Program-made: the position numbers and the translations under genes | Notes under the pieces: model-generated | Database searches by the model: none | Seen by the model: only the letters and a program-made list of their open reading frames with translations | Told to the model about the DNA's origin: nothing | Part shown: positions 10,584-18,788 of the stretch, piece by piece | Position numbering within the stretch: position 1 is the first letter of the stretch | Layout: every line of letters starts with the position of its first letter | Assembly (NCBI RefSeq): GCF_001429285.1 | Contig: NZ_LMJJ01000040.1 | Coordinates: 168,281 to 232,280, forward strand | Direction: 5' to 3' | From: Ensifer sp. Root278 | GTDB taxonomy: Bacteria; Pseudomonadota; Alphaproteobacteria; Rhizobiales; Rhizobiaceae | DNA length: 64,000 nucleotides

Positions 10584-11347
10584 TTCATCTCTCTCCAAAT
10601 CGGCTGCCTGAAATGTGGAGAACGAAACATGTTGGGGTTGTTGCGCCAGGTTATCGACAGCCAGTAATTGTGCCTGTTCCAGAAGCCACATTACGGTTGA
10701 AGGTTGAAGGCCGGATGGCGAGCATTCATCGCGCCGGCTCTCTTTGAGCCCTGACCGGTACAGCAAAAAAAATGCCCGCAGGACGCGGGCAGTTTTGGAG
10801 TGGGCGCATACGCTCAAACATGTTGCGCCTGGCACCAAAGTGGCTGCCAGAGGTCAACGAACTGTAAATGCGCGGTGGCTAAAAATGAGGAATGGGGCGC
10901 TGTTTTCGTTCCATGGCGTGCCACTTGACCGATAAGCGTGGCGTTTGCGGCGTCTTTGCCGCCAATTTTCCGCTGTCGTGCGAGATTTTTCCTTGCGAAC
11001 CATCCGGCGTTACCGTTGCCGCATCTACCACCGGGCGTGGTGGCCAGTGGAGTGGGTAGGGTCGCCGGTGGTGGGCGCGTTCGCCTTCGCGTCTCCTGTC
11101 GGGCAAGCATCTGGTTTTCCTGCTTTGTCTTCCCGATCCTGATGTCGCCTTCCGAGCCCAGTGTGCGATCGATCTGCGGCCGCGTTGGCGCATGGGCCAG
11201 TGCCTTCAGCTGCAACCGCTGGAAGAAAAGCCTAAGAAAGAATTTGTTAATTTAAGCAATTTATAATGGAAAGGGGGTTGAACAATGCCGCCATATCCCC
11301 CAAAGGAGGCACCGGGCGGCCATAGCCGCCAATTCGAAAGGATGCTT
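10584..11347. other. Gene-poor region after the tRNA
   Basis: Open frames on both strands here are short and show no domain or ribosome site. The only clear structure is a two-sided terminator at 10765-10796. The stretch 11230-11275 is AT-rich and probably holds the promoter of the following lipoprotein gene. Confidence 0.5.
10765..10796 (+). terminator. Bidirectional rho-independent terminator
   Basis: The stem TGCCCGC (10773-10779) pairs with GCGGGCA (10785-10791). Eight A lie on the left side and GTTTT on the right, so it can work in either direction. It lies about 180 bases after the tRNA. Confidence 0.7.
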
Positions 11348-11701
11348 ATGCGAGATAAGACCGCATGTGCCGGCGAGAGCCGAACCACCATTTCGGGTTT
11401 CAAGTATCTCGTACCGACCGCTTCCATTCTTGGCCTTCTGCTCCTGTCCGCCGGCTGCTCGTCGACGGTCATCGGTGAAACGCCGCTGTTTTCGTCGAGC
11501 CATTCCAGCGCCTATGCAAGTCCTTCGGTCAAGATACGCAAGGAAGAGAAGCAGTTGCGGGTCGCCGAGGCTGATGAGGATGTGGTCGCGCCGCAGCCGG
11601 TGAAAAAGAGCGCAACCAGCTATCTGGGCCGCGCGCCCTATATCTGTTCGCCGAGCGGCTTCGGCCGCACGTCGCACTGCTTCCTGAGAGCTTCGCTCTA
11701 A
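11348..11701 (+). CDS. Small hypothetical lipoprotein
   Basis: This 117-residue protein has a hydrophobic stretch ending LLLLSAGCSS, a lipobox with the cysteine as lipidation site. The rest is Ser/Val/Lys-rich and ends APYICSPSGFGRTSHCF, where two cysteines may pair. No family is recognised. The start at 11348 has AAAGGA eight bases upstream. Starts at 11342 and 11285 are possible; the latter also lies near a GGGGG run. Confidence 0.65.
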   Translation: MRDKTACAGESRTTISGFKYLVPTASILGLLLLSAGCSSTVIGETPLFSSSHSSAYASPSVKIRKEEKQLRVAEADEDVVAPQPVKKSATSYLGRAPYICSPSGFGRTSHCFLRASL

Positions 11702-11883
11702 CGGGACTGTCTCTGTTCGAGTTTGCTCTGTTCGAGTTTGCGTAACTCCGGTGCGGTGAAGCCGCCTCGGATCGTTGGGGATCGGGGCGATCCCCTCTTT
11801 GGCGGTGACCTTCTGACCGCCGCACGCGTGATGTGTCCGGTTTCATTCGCGGCGTCGAGAGACGATCCGCCGGAGAATGTTCG

Positions 11884-12744
11884 TTGTCTGCCAGACTTTT
11901 GAGAGCAGCCCTTGCCGCGGGAACGCTGGCGCTTTTTGCCGTCACCGGAACACCGGCGGCGCGCGCGGATGACCCGGCCGATGGCATCGACCGGGCGCTG
12001 ACGACTGCGGCGATCGCGCCGCAGGCAAAAGGCGCAACGGAGAGGGCGGTCGCCATCGGCGTCTACGATCCACATGACGTCGTTGCCGACAGCGATGCGC
12101 TCGAGCTCGAACATGTCTTCGTCTACTGGCAGAAGCCGGACCGGGCGCTGTTGAAGCGCAAGATCGCGACCGCGGCGCGGCAGGGGCGGGCGTTGATGCT
12201 CTCGGTCGAGCCCTATACCCATGCCACCGACTGGCGCGCCGGCGGCGAAAGGCTGTTTGCCGATATCGGCAAAGGCCGCTTCGATCGCGAGATCGGCGAC
12301 GTTTGTGCCCGTGCGGCCGCTTTCGATGGCCCGGTCTATGTGCGCTGGGGCCACGAGATGGAGGACCCCGACGGTCGCTATCCCTGGGCGCGCCCAGACA
12401 AGGAAGGCTACAAGAAGGCGTTTCGTTATTTCGTCGGCAAATGCCGGGAGCTGGCGCCGGAAGCGCGGTTCGTCTGGTCGCCGAAGGGCCATCGCAATCT
12501 CGCCGGTTATTATCCGGGTGACGATGTCGTCGATGTCGTCGGGATCCCCGTCTGGGGCCTGCAGAAGATGGATGTCGACTATTGGGGGCGTGAGCGTCGC
12601 TTCGGCGAGGCGCTGAACGAAAAATACCAGCGCGTCGCGGGCTTCGGCAAACCGGTCATGATCGCCGAACTTGGCGTTTCGGGCTCGGCGGACTACAGGC
12701 GCGCCTGGTACAAGACGAAGGAAGCGGCCGAACTCGCCGACTGA
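11884..12744 (+). CDS. GH26-like (beta-mannanase fold) secreted protein
   Basis: This protein of about 286 residues has a signal peptide (LLRAALAAGTLALFAVTG, cleavage near ARA). Two GH26-type motifs are visible: VYVRWGHEMED, whose Glu would be the acid/base, and PVMIAELGVSG, whose Glu would be the nucleophile. They sit at the ends of strands 4 and 7 of the expected barrel. Substrate is unknown; rhizobial members may act on exopolysaccharide or mannan. The TTG at 11884 is preferred because GGAGAA precedes it and it begins right at the signal peptide. A GTG at 11833 lacks a site. Confidence 0.75.
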   Translation: MSARLLRAALAAGTLALFAVTGTPAARADDPADGIDRALTTAAIAPQAKGATERAVAIGVYDPHDVVADSDALELEHVFVYWQKPDRALLKRKIATAARQGRALMLSVEPYTHATDWRAGGERLFADIGKGRFDREIGDVCARAAAFDGPVYVRWGHEMEDPDGRYPWARPDKEGYKKAFRYFVGKCRELAPEARFVWSPKGHRNLAGYYPGDDVVDVVGIPVWGLQKMDVDYWGRERRFGEALNEKYQRVAGFGKPVMIAELGVSGSADYRRAWYKTKEAAELAD

Positions 12745-12864
12745 TCGTCTCTTTCGTCAAAGGTGAAGCCGCGCTTGTTCCGCGCGCCCTTGGGGGGGCG
12801 ATGCGCCGATCGTCCTTCGGCGCATCGTGAGAGACCCGATCTACGGACCTTGGGGACTTCCACG

Positions 12865-13104
12865 TCAGGCCAGAAGCAGGCCCGATTCGCGGGCAGCGGC
12901 AGCAAAGCAGCGGCTGGCCCGGTCCGTACTCGTCAATCCATCCAGCGCGTCCAGGCAGCGCCTGAGAGCCGCGCGGTATTCCCGTCCGCGACGTCCCGGC
13001 CATTGCCGCAGCAACTCGACGGCTTCGAAGACCGTTCTGACGACGGTCTGCCGTTTTGCAGATAACCGGAGGGGGATGGGAGTGGCGAAGAACTTCTCGC
13101 TCAT
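12865..13104 (-). CDS. DUF982 domain-containing protein
   Basis: This 79-residue protein fits DUF982, a family found almost only in rhizobia and relatives: a short N-terminal strand (FATPIPLRL), then VFEAVELLRQWPGRRGREYRAAL, RCLDALDG, and an Ala-rich final helix ending RESGLLLA. The function is unknown. GAGGAAAG lies upstream of the ATG. It is small and lies alone, convergent with the GH26-like gene. Confidence 0.8.
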   Translation of the reverse strand: MSEKFFATPIPLRLSAKRQTVVRTVFEAVELLRQWPGRRGREYRAALRRCLDALDGLTSTDRASRCFAAAARESGLLLA

Positions 13105-13232
13105 TTGCTTTCCTCGTTCTCAGTCTTTTTCGAGCGCGAGGCCAACGCTGTGGCGCGGGAATGGTTCCGCCGGATCAGCGACTTTTTTCGGCCCGTGAAC
13201 TTTTCGTGATTCCTGAAGTCTGAGGGCGGGCC

Positions 13233-13955
13233 CTAAAGCTCGAGTGCTGCCTTGAGGTCGGTCGATTTGTGGACGCGCAGGTCGAGATCGGCTTCGATAT
13301 GGTCGATATGGTGGACCATCAGTTTGGCTGCGGTATCGACGTCGCCGCGTTCCAGCGCGTTGACGATCTCGTCGTGTTCGTTGTGGCCGCAGCTCGAAAC
13401 GGTCGACTGGCCGTAAAGCGCGATCACCAGCGAGGAGCGGGCAATGAGTTCGTCCATGAAGCGGCGAAGAATGGCGTTGCGGCTGAGATCGGCGAGCGCC
13501 AGGTGAAAATCGCCTGATGCCTTGATCTCGGCGCGGCGGGCCGAGTGGCCGCGCTGTTCGGTGAGCTGCCGTTCGGCCGCCAGCATGCGCCGGAGCTCGG
13601 CGAGCTCGGCCTTGCCGATATGGGGCGCCGCGGCACGAACGACGCCGGGTTCGATCAGCCGGCGGGTCGCGAAGATCTGGCGGGCTTCGTCGATCGAGGG
13701 ATGGGCGACAAAGGCGCCGCGGTTCTTCTCGACGCTGACGAGCCCTTCATAGGAGAGCGCCTGCAGGGCGGCGCGCACCAGCGTGCGGCTGACATTGAAG
13801 AGTTCGCCGACATCGCTTTCGGAAAGCTTGGTGCCGGGGGCGAGCCGCCGCTCGACGATCGCATCGCGCAACGTGTCGCGGATATGCTGACTGCCAGTGT
13901 CGGCGGCGGTGTCTGTGGCCATGTCGGCCAGTGGAGGCGTGGTGGTCAAGGACAT
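13233..13955 (-). CDS. GntR-family regulator, FCD (FadR-type) subfamily
   Basis: This protein of about 240 residues has an N-terminal winged helix (IRDTLRDAIVERRLAPGTKLSE, VSRTLVRAALQALSYEGLV) and a C-terminal FCD ligand domain (ATRRLIEPGVVRAAAPH, DFHLALADLSRNAIL, HNEHDEIVNALERGD). The Asp and His positions of the FCD metal site are present. It should bind an organic acid-type ligand. No catabolic operon is adjacent, so its targets are unclear. Starts at 13955, 13982 and 14027 are all ATG with poor ribosome sites; 13955 is chosen because the DNA-binding domain begins soon after. Confidence 0.85.
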   Translation of the reverse strand: MSLTTTPPLADMATDTAADTGSQHIRDTLRDAIVERRLAPGTKLSESDVGELFNVSRTLVRAALQALSYEGLVSVEKNRGAFVAHPSIDEARQIFATRRLIEPGVVRAAAPHIGKAELAELRRMLAAERQLTEQRGHSARRAEIKASGDFHLALADLSRNAILRRFMDELIARSSLVIALYGQSTVSSCGHNEHDEIVNALERGDVDTAAKLMVHHIDHIEADLDLRVHKSTDLKAALEL

Positions 13956-14045
13956 GAATCGATCCGCGAAATAACGGCTCATCTTATCGCCGGGCGAAGC
14001 GAAGGGAAACGACAATCTGACGCGCATGGGTTGCGCGCCGACAAC

Positions 14046-14090
14046 TGCATGTTTCCTTAAATCGTACCCGATTTAAGGACGAAACATGCA
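14046..14090. repeat. Palindromic intergenic element, TGCATGTTTC type
   Basis: The arms TGCATGTTTCCTTAAATCG and CGATTTAAG-gac-GAAACATGCA face each other across four bases. This is a rhizobial repeat type that I recognise from intergenic regions. It lies just upstream of the GntR gene. Confidence 0.75.
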
Positions 14091-14117
14091 GCGTTTCAAA
14101 GTGCTAGGGCGACCATT

Positions 14118-14137
14118 GCGCGTCTGATAAGACGCGC
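14118..14137. repeat. GCGCGTCT hairpin repeat
   Basis: GCGCGTCT (14118-14125) and AGACGCGC (14130-14137) form a perfect 8-bp stem with loop GATA. It often follows the preceding element in rhizobia, making a mosaic. It also follows the DUF1194 gene, and could act as a terminator. Confidence 0.7.
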
Positions 14138-14160
14138 GGCGCTGTAGGGGCGGCGAGGGG

Positions 14161-14955
14161 CTATTTGTCGAGTTCGGGATAGACGCGGTCGAGGAAGCCG
14201 GGCCTGAGCTTCTCGCCGATCAGGCAGTCGGATGCCGGAAGGGCATCGGCCAGGCGGACGGTGGGCGGCGGCGGCAGGCCGCTGACCTCGAGCACCAGCT
14301 TCTGGCGAATTGCGATCGAAAAATCCTCCGGCTCGTGCACCGGCAGCACGAAGGACCCGGGACCGCCGATGACGCATTCGGCGTAATACTGGTCGAGCGG
14401 GCCGGTCGAGACCGAGGGGCGGATGAGGATCGCAAGCCCGTTGATGGTGATGCCGCGGGCGACTGCCGTCTCGCGGGCGGGAATGACCGGCGGGCCGATA
14501 TTGTTCGGGCCGTCGCCGGAAACGTCGATGACCCGGCGTATGCCGTTGAAGGCGTTCGAATCGATCAGCACCGTACCGTAGGTGATCGCGTTCGAGATCG
14601 ACGTGCCGCGCCGGGTGCCGACCGGTCGCGCCTCGATCAGCTTGGCAAAGGCATCGGCGTCGGCGGCGGTTGAGATCACTTGCCAGGCGACGACGGAGGA
14701 TTCGTTAACCGTTCCGGCCCATTCGAAATAGCCGATGGCGATCTTGCCCAGTTGCCCGCTTGCGACCGCATCGAGGAAATCGCGGTGCCGGAGCGCCTCC
14801 ACGTAACCGGCGCGCTGGATGCGCGCCTCGTCCAGATCCATCGAGCCGGACATGTCGACGGCCAGGATCAGTTCGACATCGACATCCGTCGACGCGGCGG
14901 TCGATGGGCTCGGGCCACCACTCAATGAGAGGATCAACGCCAACACGCTCAACAT
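14161..14955 (-). CDS. DUF1194 (von Willebrand A-like) exported protein
   Basis: This 264-residue protein has an N-terminal signal (VLALILSLSGG) and a vWA-type fold with a MIDAS start DMSGSM at residues 34-39, then RRGTSISNAITYG and VIDVSGDGPNNIG, which supply the further metal-site residues. DUF1194 is common in rhizobia and its role is unknown; such domains usually bind partner proteins through a divalent metal. The ribosome site is weak. It is divergent from the glycosidase gene with a 127-base gap. Confidence 0.85.
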   Translation of the reverse strand: MLSVLALILSLSGGPSPSTAASTDVDVELILAVDMSGSMDLDEARIQRAGYVEALRHRDFLDAVASGQLGKIAIGYFEWAGTVNESSVVAWQVISTAADADAFAKLIEARPVGTRRGTSISNAITYGTVLIDSNAFNGIRRVIDVSGDGPNNIGPPVIPARETAVARGITINGLAILIRPSVSTGPLDQYYAECVIGGPGSFVLPVHEPEDFSIAIRQKLVLEVSGLPPPPTVRLADALPASDCLIGEKLRPGFLDRVYPELDK

Positions 14956-15082
14956 CGCTTCAACCAGTCATTGCGCGCGGTCAGATTAGAAGAATGTAAC
15001 ACAGGATTGGATTTCGGCGACTATTTGGGTGTAGCTGGCCTTCAACAAAGAGTGATTTGCCGGCGTTAGCCCAAAAGGACGT

Positions 15083-16420
15083 ATGACGGGGGCCAGGGGC
15101 CGGAAGGGCGGAATGCTGAAACAGACGGAAAATGCCGAGCTATTTCAAACCGATGGCCTGCAGAAGGCGGCGTTCGGATACTTCCTCGATCACGCCGATC
15201 CGGCCACCGGATTGATCGCGGACACGTCGCTGCCGGGCGCGCCGTCGAGTATTGCGGCGACCGGTTTCGGCCTTTCCTGTTATCCCATCGGCGTCGAGCG
15301 CGGGTGGATTTCGCGCCGCGAGGCGATCGGGCGGGTGTTGACCACGCTGCGCTTCCTGGCCGAGAGCCCGCAGTCGCGCGACCAGCGGGCGAGCGGCTAT
15401 CGCGGCTTCTACTATCACTTTCTCGATATGCGGACCGGCGAGCGCACCTGGAGCAGCGAGCTCTCGACCGTCGATACGGCGCTGCTGATCGCCGGATGCC
15501 TGACCACCTCCGCTTATTTCTCCGGCGAGGACACGGGGGAATGCGAGATCCGCACGCTCGCCGAAAGGCTCTATGCTCGCGTGGATTGGCGCTGGGCGTT
15601 GAACCGCAGTGACACACTGACGATGGGCTGGCGCCCGCCCGGCCGGTTCCTGAAGCATCGCTGGCGCGGGTACAGCGAGGCGCTGCTGCTCTATGTGCTG
15701 GCGCTCGGGGCGCCCGATCATGCGATCGAGCCGGAGCACTACGCCGCCTTTACGGAGGGTTACGACTGGATCGCGGCTGACGGCGGGCCCCATCTCCATG
15801 CGGCGCCGCTGTTCATCCACCTGTTCCCACAGGCCTGGCTTGACCTTCGCGGTCTCGGCGATCGGCCGATGCGCGAAAGGGGGACGGATTACTTCGAGAA
15901 TACCCGGCGCGCCATCGCGCTGCAGCGCGACCATGCGTGGCGAAATCCCGGTGGCTTCGCCGGCTATGGCGAACGCCTCTGGGGGATCAGTGCCTGCCAT
16001 GCGCCACGCGGCCGGCTGCGCCTCAAGGACGGACGCTGGCAGCGGCTTTTGGGCTACGTCAACCGCGGCGCACCCTTCGGTCCGGATGACGGCACGCTCG
16101 TGCCCTGGGCTGCAGCGGCCTGTCTGCCTTTCGATCCGGATGCGTCCCTATCGGCCCTCGGCCATGTCGCGGCCGGCTATCCCGGGCTTCTGAAGGAAGG
16201 GCGCTTTCCGGGCGGGTTCAATCCGAGCCTTGCAGGCGAGGGGCCTGCGGGTTGGATCGACGAGCGTGTCGTCGGCCTTGACCAGGGGCTCGTCGTGATG
16301 ATGATCGAGAATTGGCGGAGCGGCTTCGTCTGGGAGCTGACACGCAGCCTGCCGGCGATCCGGCGCGGTCTTGAGCGCGCGGGATATGAGGGCGGCTGGC
16401 TGGCGACGGAGACGGCATGA
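15083..16420 (+). CDS. Glycoamylase-like (GH144-type) glycoside hydrolase
   Basis: This 445-residue protein has an (alpha/alpha)6-barrel pattern like the glycoamylase-like domain of GH144 and of cyclic beta-1,2-glucan synthase tails: GYFLDHADPATGLIADTS, then ATGFGLSCYPIGVERGWISR, RGFYYHFLDMRTGERTW.SELSTVDTALL, PHLHAAPLFIHLFPQAW, and near the end GLDQGLVVMMIENWRSG. GH144 enzymes act on beta-1,2-glucans. There is no clear signal peptide, so it may act in the cytoplasm. The stop overlaps the next start (ATGA), a sign of translational coupling. AAAGGA precedes the ATG; 15113 is an alternative. Confidence 0.75.
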   Translation: MTGARGRKGGMLKQTENAELFQTDGLQKAAFGYFLDHADPATGLIADTSLPGAPSSIAATGFGLSCYPIGVERGWISRREAIGRVLTTLRFLAESPQSRDQRASGYRGFYYHFLDMRTGERTWSSELSTVDTALLIAGCLTTSAYFSGEDTGECEIRTLAERLYARVDWRWALNRSDTLTMGWRPPGRFLKHRWRGYSEALLLYVLALGAPDHAIEPEHYAAFTEGYDWIAADGGPHLHAAPLFIHLFPQAWLDLRGLGDRPMRERGTDYFENTRRAIALQRDHAWRNPGGFAGYGERLWGISACHAPRGRLRLKDGRWQRLLGYVNRGAPFGPDDGTLVPWAAAACLPFDPDASLSALGHVAAGYPGLLKEGRFPGGFNPSLAGEGPAGWIDERVVGLDQGLVVMMIENWRSGFVWELTRSLPAIRRGLERAGYEGGWLATETA

Positions 16421-17265
16421 ATTCGAGAAATCACCAGCGGATGGCGCGGACGGTCGAGGGATATCCGCCGCAGGCGCTGGCAGTGGTCGAGCGGTTGCAC
16501 GCGCAGTTCCCCGACGCCGGTGTCTCGCTCGGGCCGGCGGACAGTGCCTTCAGCGCACCGGCCGCCTTCTGGGCCGCTGGTGGGACCGGGATCGAGCAGA
16601 GCCTTGCCTATCAGGACTTTTTCGCAATCGGCATGACGGACCGGATTCGGGCGGCACATCTGATCGCCTTCTACAGCCGCCAGCTGAGTGTGGTTCTCGG
16701 CGCGCTCTATCTTGGCGCGGGTCTTCAGGCGCAGATCGCCGGGCTTCGCTTCGAAGAGTGGACCCGCCTTCACCATGATCGGGAAGTTGCCGGCAAGCGT
16801 TATCATTTCCGCCTCGGTGTGGCGGAAGGGCCGCAGCATGCCGAAGGCATCAGCGCTTTCGAGCGCGGCTTCACGGCCCATCTGGCGCCGGTCATCGCGG
16901 TCCTGAAAAAGCGCACCGGGCTTTCTTCCGGGGCGCAGTGGCGGCTGGCAGCGGATTCCCTTGCCGGAGCGTTCCTGGAGATCGGTCGCGCGATCGGTGA
17001 CGAGGCGCGCGGCATGGCCGAGGCGCTTGCGATCGTCAAGCGGCGGGGCTCGCGGTTGTTCTCGGAAGAGCTCTGCTACGAGGAGATCTCCGCGGTCGAT
17101 CCGGCAAGCGGCGCGCAACTGTCGCGCCAATATCGGATCCGTTGCGGCTGTTGCCTCTACTTCCAAACGGAGGGTGGCAGCTTCTGCGATACCTGCGTCC
17201 TGCTGGAGCCGGACGATCGCCGCGCGCGGCTGGCCGCGCATCTCATGCAAAACGGCGGGGCCTGA
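16417..17265 (+). CDS. FhuF-like [2Fe-2S] ferric reductase-type protein
   Basis: This 282-residue protein has a C-terminal cluster motif CC-x10-C-x2-C (Cys245, 246, 257, 260), the hallmark of FhuF siderophore-iron reductases, in RCGCCLYFQTEGGSFCDTC. An extra cysteine lies at 243. The N-terminal 230 residues are Ala/Leu-rich helices compatible with FhuF. It would reduce ferric siderophores to release iron, but the neighbour is a glycan hydrolase, with which it shares an ATGA overlap. A clearer FhuF is at 43611-44366. Confidence 0.7.
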   Translation: MNSRNHQRMARTVEGYPPQALAVVERLHAQFPDAGVSLGPADSAFSAPAAFWAAGGTGIEQSLAYQDFFAIGMTDRIRAAHLIAFYSRQLSVVLGALYLGAGLQAQIAGLRFEEWTRLHHDREVAGKRYHFRLGVAEGPQHAEGISAFERGFTAHLAPVIAVLKKRTGLSSGAQWRLAADSLAGAFLEIGRAIGDEARGMAEALAIVKRRGSRLFSEELCYEEISAVDPASGAQLSRQYRIRCGCCLYFQTEGGSFCDTCVLLEPDDRRARLAAHLMQNGGA

Positions 17266-17280
17266 ACCCCGCCGTCGTTT
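17252..17280 (+). terminator. Terminator overlapping the FhuF-like gene end
   Basis: ACGGCGGGG (17252-17260) and CCCCGCCGT (17267-17275) form a perfect 9-bp stem, and CGTTTGTTC follows. The stop codon TGA lies in the six-base loop. Confidence 0.7.
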
Positions 17281-17315
17281 GTTCAGGTGCCCATGGGGGG
17301 GCGTGATCGGCCGGA

Positions 17316-18113
17316 TCAGTTTGCTCTCGCGAAACGCTCGTTGATGAAGCCGGAGACGACGCCAAGCACGATCCAGAAGGCGAGCGTGGTGGCGAGTGCG
17401 GCAACCGCAAACTCGGCGCCGAGCACGGCCGGAACGTTGCTCGTAATATCGACCGGCTGCGGCGCGCCGTAGACGTGCGGCGCGGCGATCAACGCGAGGC
17501 CGACGACCTTGGACACGATTTCTTCGCGCAGGACGACGAGATAGAGACCGACTGCGGAGAGGGCGACGGTCGCCAGCCACCAGGTTTGGCGGTCGCCGAG
17601 TTCGGCGGCCGGGAAACCCGGCAGTTCCGGCGGCAGGCCGATTGCCGGCAGCATGTGCACGGCAAGCCAGCCGCAGGCGCCCCAGAGCGCGCCGTTCCTA
17701 AGCGTGATCGGGTAGCCGATCACCAGGCTGACGCCGGCCAGGAGCAGGCCGAAGCCGGAGCCGGTGACGAGGTTGGCAATGAGTGTGCCGGAGAACCGGC
17801 TCATACCGAACATGATGCCGCCTTCCTCGTGTTCGCCCTCATGCGCATAGGCTGGCGTGATCGGCGACAGGGCATCGAGCATGGCGGAAAGCGGTGAGAC
17901 CGCCTTCAGCGACGAATGCTGGTCATGGCCCTCGGCGGCGGGTTGCGTCGTTCCAGGCTGTGCAGCGGGCTGTTCGGTTGCGGCCGGAGCCTCGCCTTCG
18001 AATTCCTCCGCATGCAGGATCAGCGGGGTTACCCGAAATTCCTGGGCGCCGGTCATGAAGACACCGGCAATCAGTCCAGCCACGATCGCGGCCAGAAGCG
18101 TTCTGACAATCAT
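17316..18113 (-). CDS. cbtA: Cobalt transporter subunit CbtA
   Basis: This 265-residue membrane protein has five or so hydrophobic segments: an N-terminal one (RTLLAAIVAGLIAGVFM), and others at LIANLVTGSGFGLLLAGVSL, WLATVALSAVGLYLVVL and ALATTLAFWIVLGVVSG. A His/Glu-rich stretch (AYAHEGEHEEGG) lies in the loop, typical of CbtA. With CbtB it is a predicted cobalt uptake system for B12 synthesis. The start at 18113 has GAGGGAC upstream. It follows cbtB by 195 bases on the same strand and shares its B12 riboswitch. Confidence 0.9.
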   Translation of the reverse strand: MIVRTLLAAIVAGLIAGVFMTGAQEFRVTPLILHAEEFEGEAPAATEQPAAQPGTTQPAAEGHDQHSSLKAVSPLSAMLDALSPITPAYAHEGEHEEGGIMFGMSRFSGTLIANLVTGSGFGLLLAGVSLVIGYPITLRNGALWGACGWLAVHMLPAIGLPPELPGFPAAELGDRQTWWLATVALSAVGLYLVVLREEIVSKVVGLALIAAPHVYGAPQPVDITSNVPAVLGAEFAVAALATTLAFWIVLGVVSGFINERFARAN

Positions 18114-18308
18114 CTTGAAGTCCCTCGATAACGGCAAAAGCCACGCGCTGCGGCGTGGTTTGCAAGCCTTCCCGTTCTGCCATGCGGATGGCCGTTGCGC
18201 GCCGGACGAAACCGGCATGCACAAACACCGACATCCGGCACAGGCCGGATGCGTTCATGTCCGCAGACACTTCGATGCGGAACGTGAGTTACGTTCCGGA
18301 ACATCGTC

Positions 18309-18485
18309 TTAGTGGCAGGGGAAGCCGTAGGAGTGGCGGGTGTCGTGCGCGGTGTCGTGCAGCACGGCCGAATTGGCAAGGCCGGCACCGAAGACGAGGA
18401 ATGCGCCGATGAAAAGCGCGATGACGCCAGCGGTCAGACGATCGCTGAGGGAGAGCGGAATGCTCGAAACAGTAGACGTAGCCAT
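18309..18485 (-). CDS. cbtB: Cobalt transporter subunit CbtB
   Basis: This 58-residue gene is short and easily missed. The protein begins MATSTVSSIPLSLSDRL and has one membrane span (AGVIALFIGAFLVFGAGLA). It ends in a metal-binding tail with HDTAHD and RHSYGFPCH. That His-rich tail with a final Cys-His is diagnostic of CbtB. GGAGG precedes the ATG. It sits between the B12 riboswitch and cbtA, the usual order for this system. Confidence 0.92.
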   Translation of the reverse strand: MATSTVSSIPLSLSDRLTAGVIALFIGAFLVFGAGLANSAVLHDTAHDTRHSYGFPCH

Positions 18486-18539
18486 GACAACCTCCGTGAT
18501 GGCATCGGGAAATTCCCGGTGTGGGCCCTATGCCCGTAT

Positions 18540-18775
18540 CGAGTGGCAGGTTTCCTGGCTCACGGCGCTGGGCGGGAAGCCCTGGATCAGCCTCGCCTTC
18601 CCAGATCGACCACCCTCTCGTGGTCTCTTCCAGTGGCTTCTTCCGGATCGCTCCGGAATGGCAGATCGACGTCGCTCTACAGTCGCGGGGTCGGCCGTGA
18701 TGTGAATGCCCAGCATGGGTCCATCCGTCACGTTCCCGTTTACTCCCGAAACACGTTCGTGTCCCGGGAACCAAT
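18540..18775 (-). promoter_or_regulatory. Cobalamin (B12) riboswitch
   Basis: Read leftward, the leader has the conserved cobalamin-riboswitch blocks: CCCCGCGACTGTAGAGCG, then GAAGCCACTGGAA (18631-18636 holds CCACTG), GGGAAGGCG, and the B12 box AGCCAGGAAACCTGCC at 18545-18560. It lies between a TetR gene and cbtB. High cobalamin should shut off cbtBA. The 5' edge is approximate. Confidence 0.93.
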
Positions 18776-18788
18776 CGATCTCTGATGA

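Noticed and set aside
10347-10838. 163-codon - strand frame across the tRNA, with WARRDSNPQPSGYEPPALTIELQA-like peptide
   Set aside because: This peptide is the well-known false translation of the reverse strand of a tRNA gene. The tRNA is certain.
10814-11255. Open frames on both strands in the gap after the tRNA
   Set aside because: They are rich in Arg/Pro/Ser, lack ribosome sites, and show no protein-like pattern.
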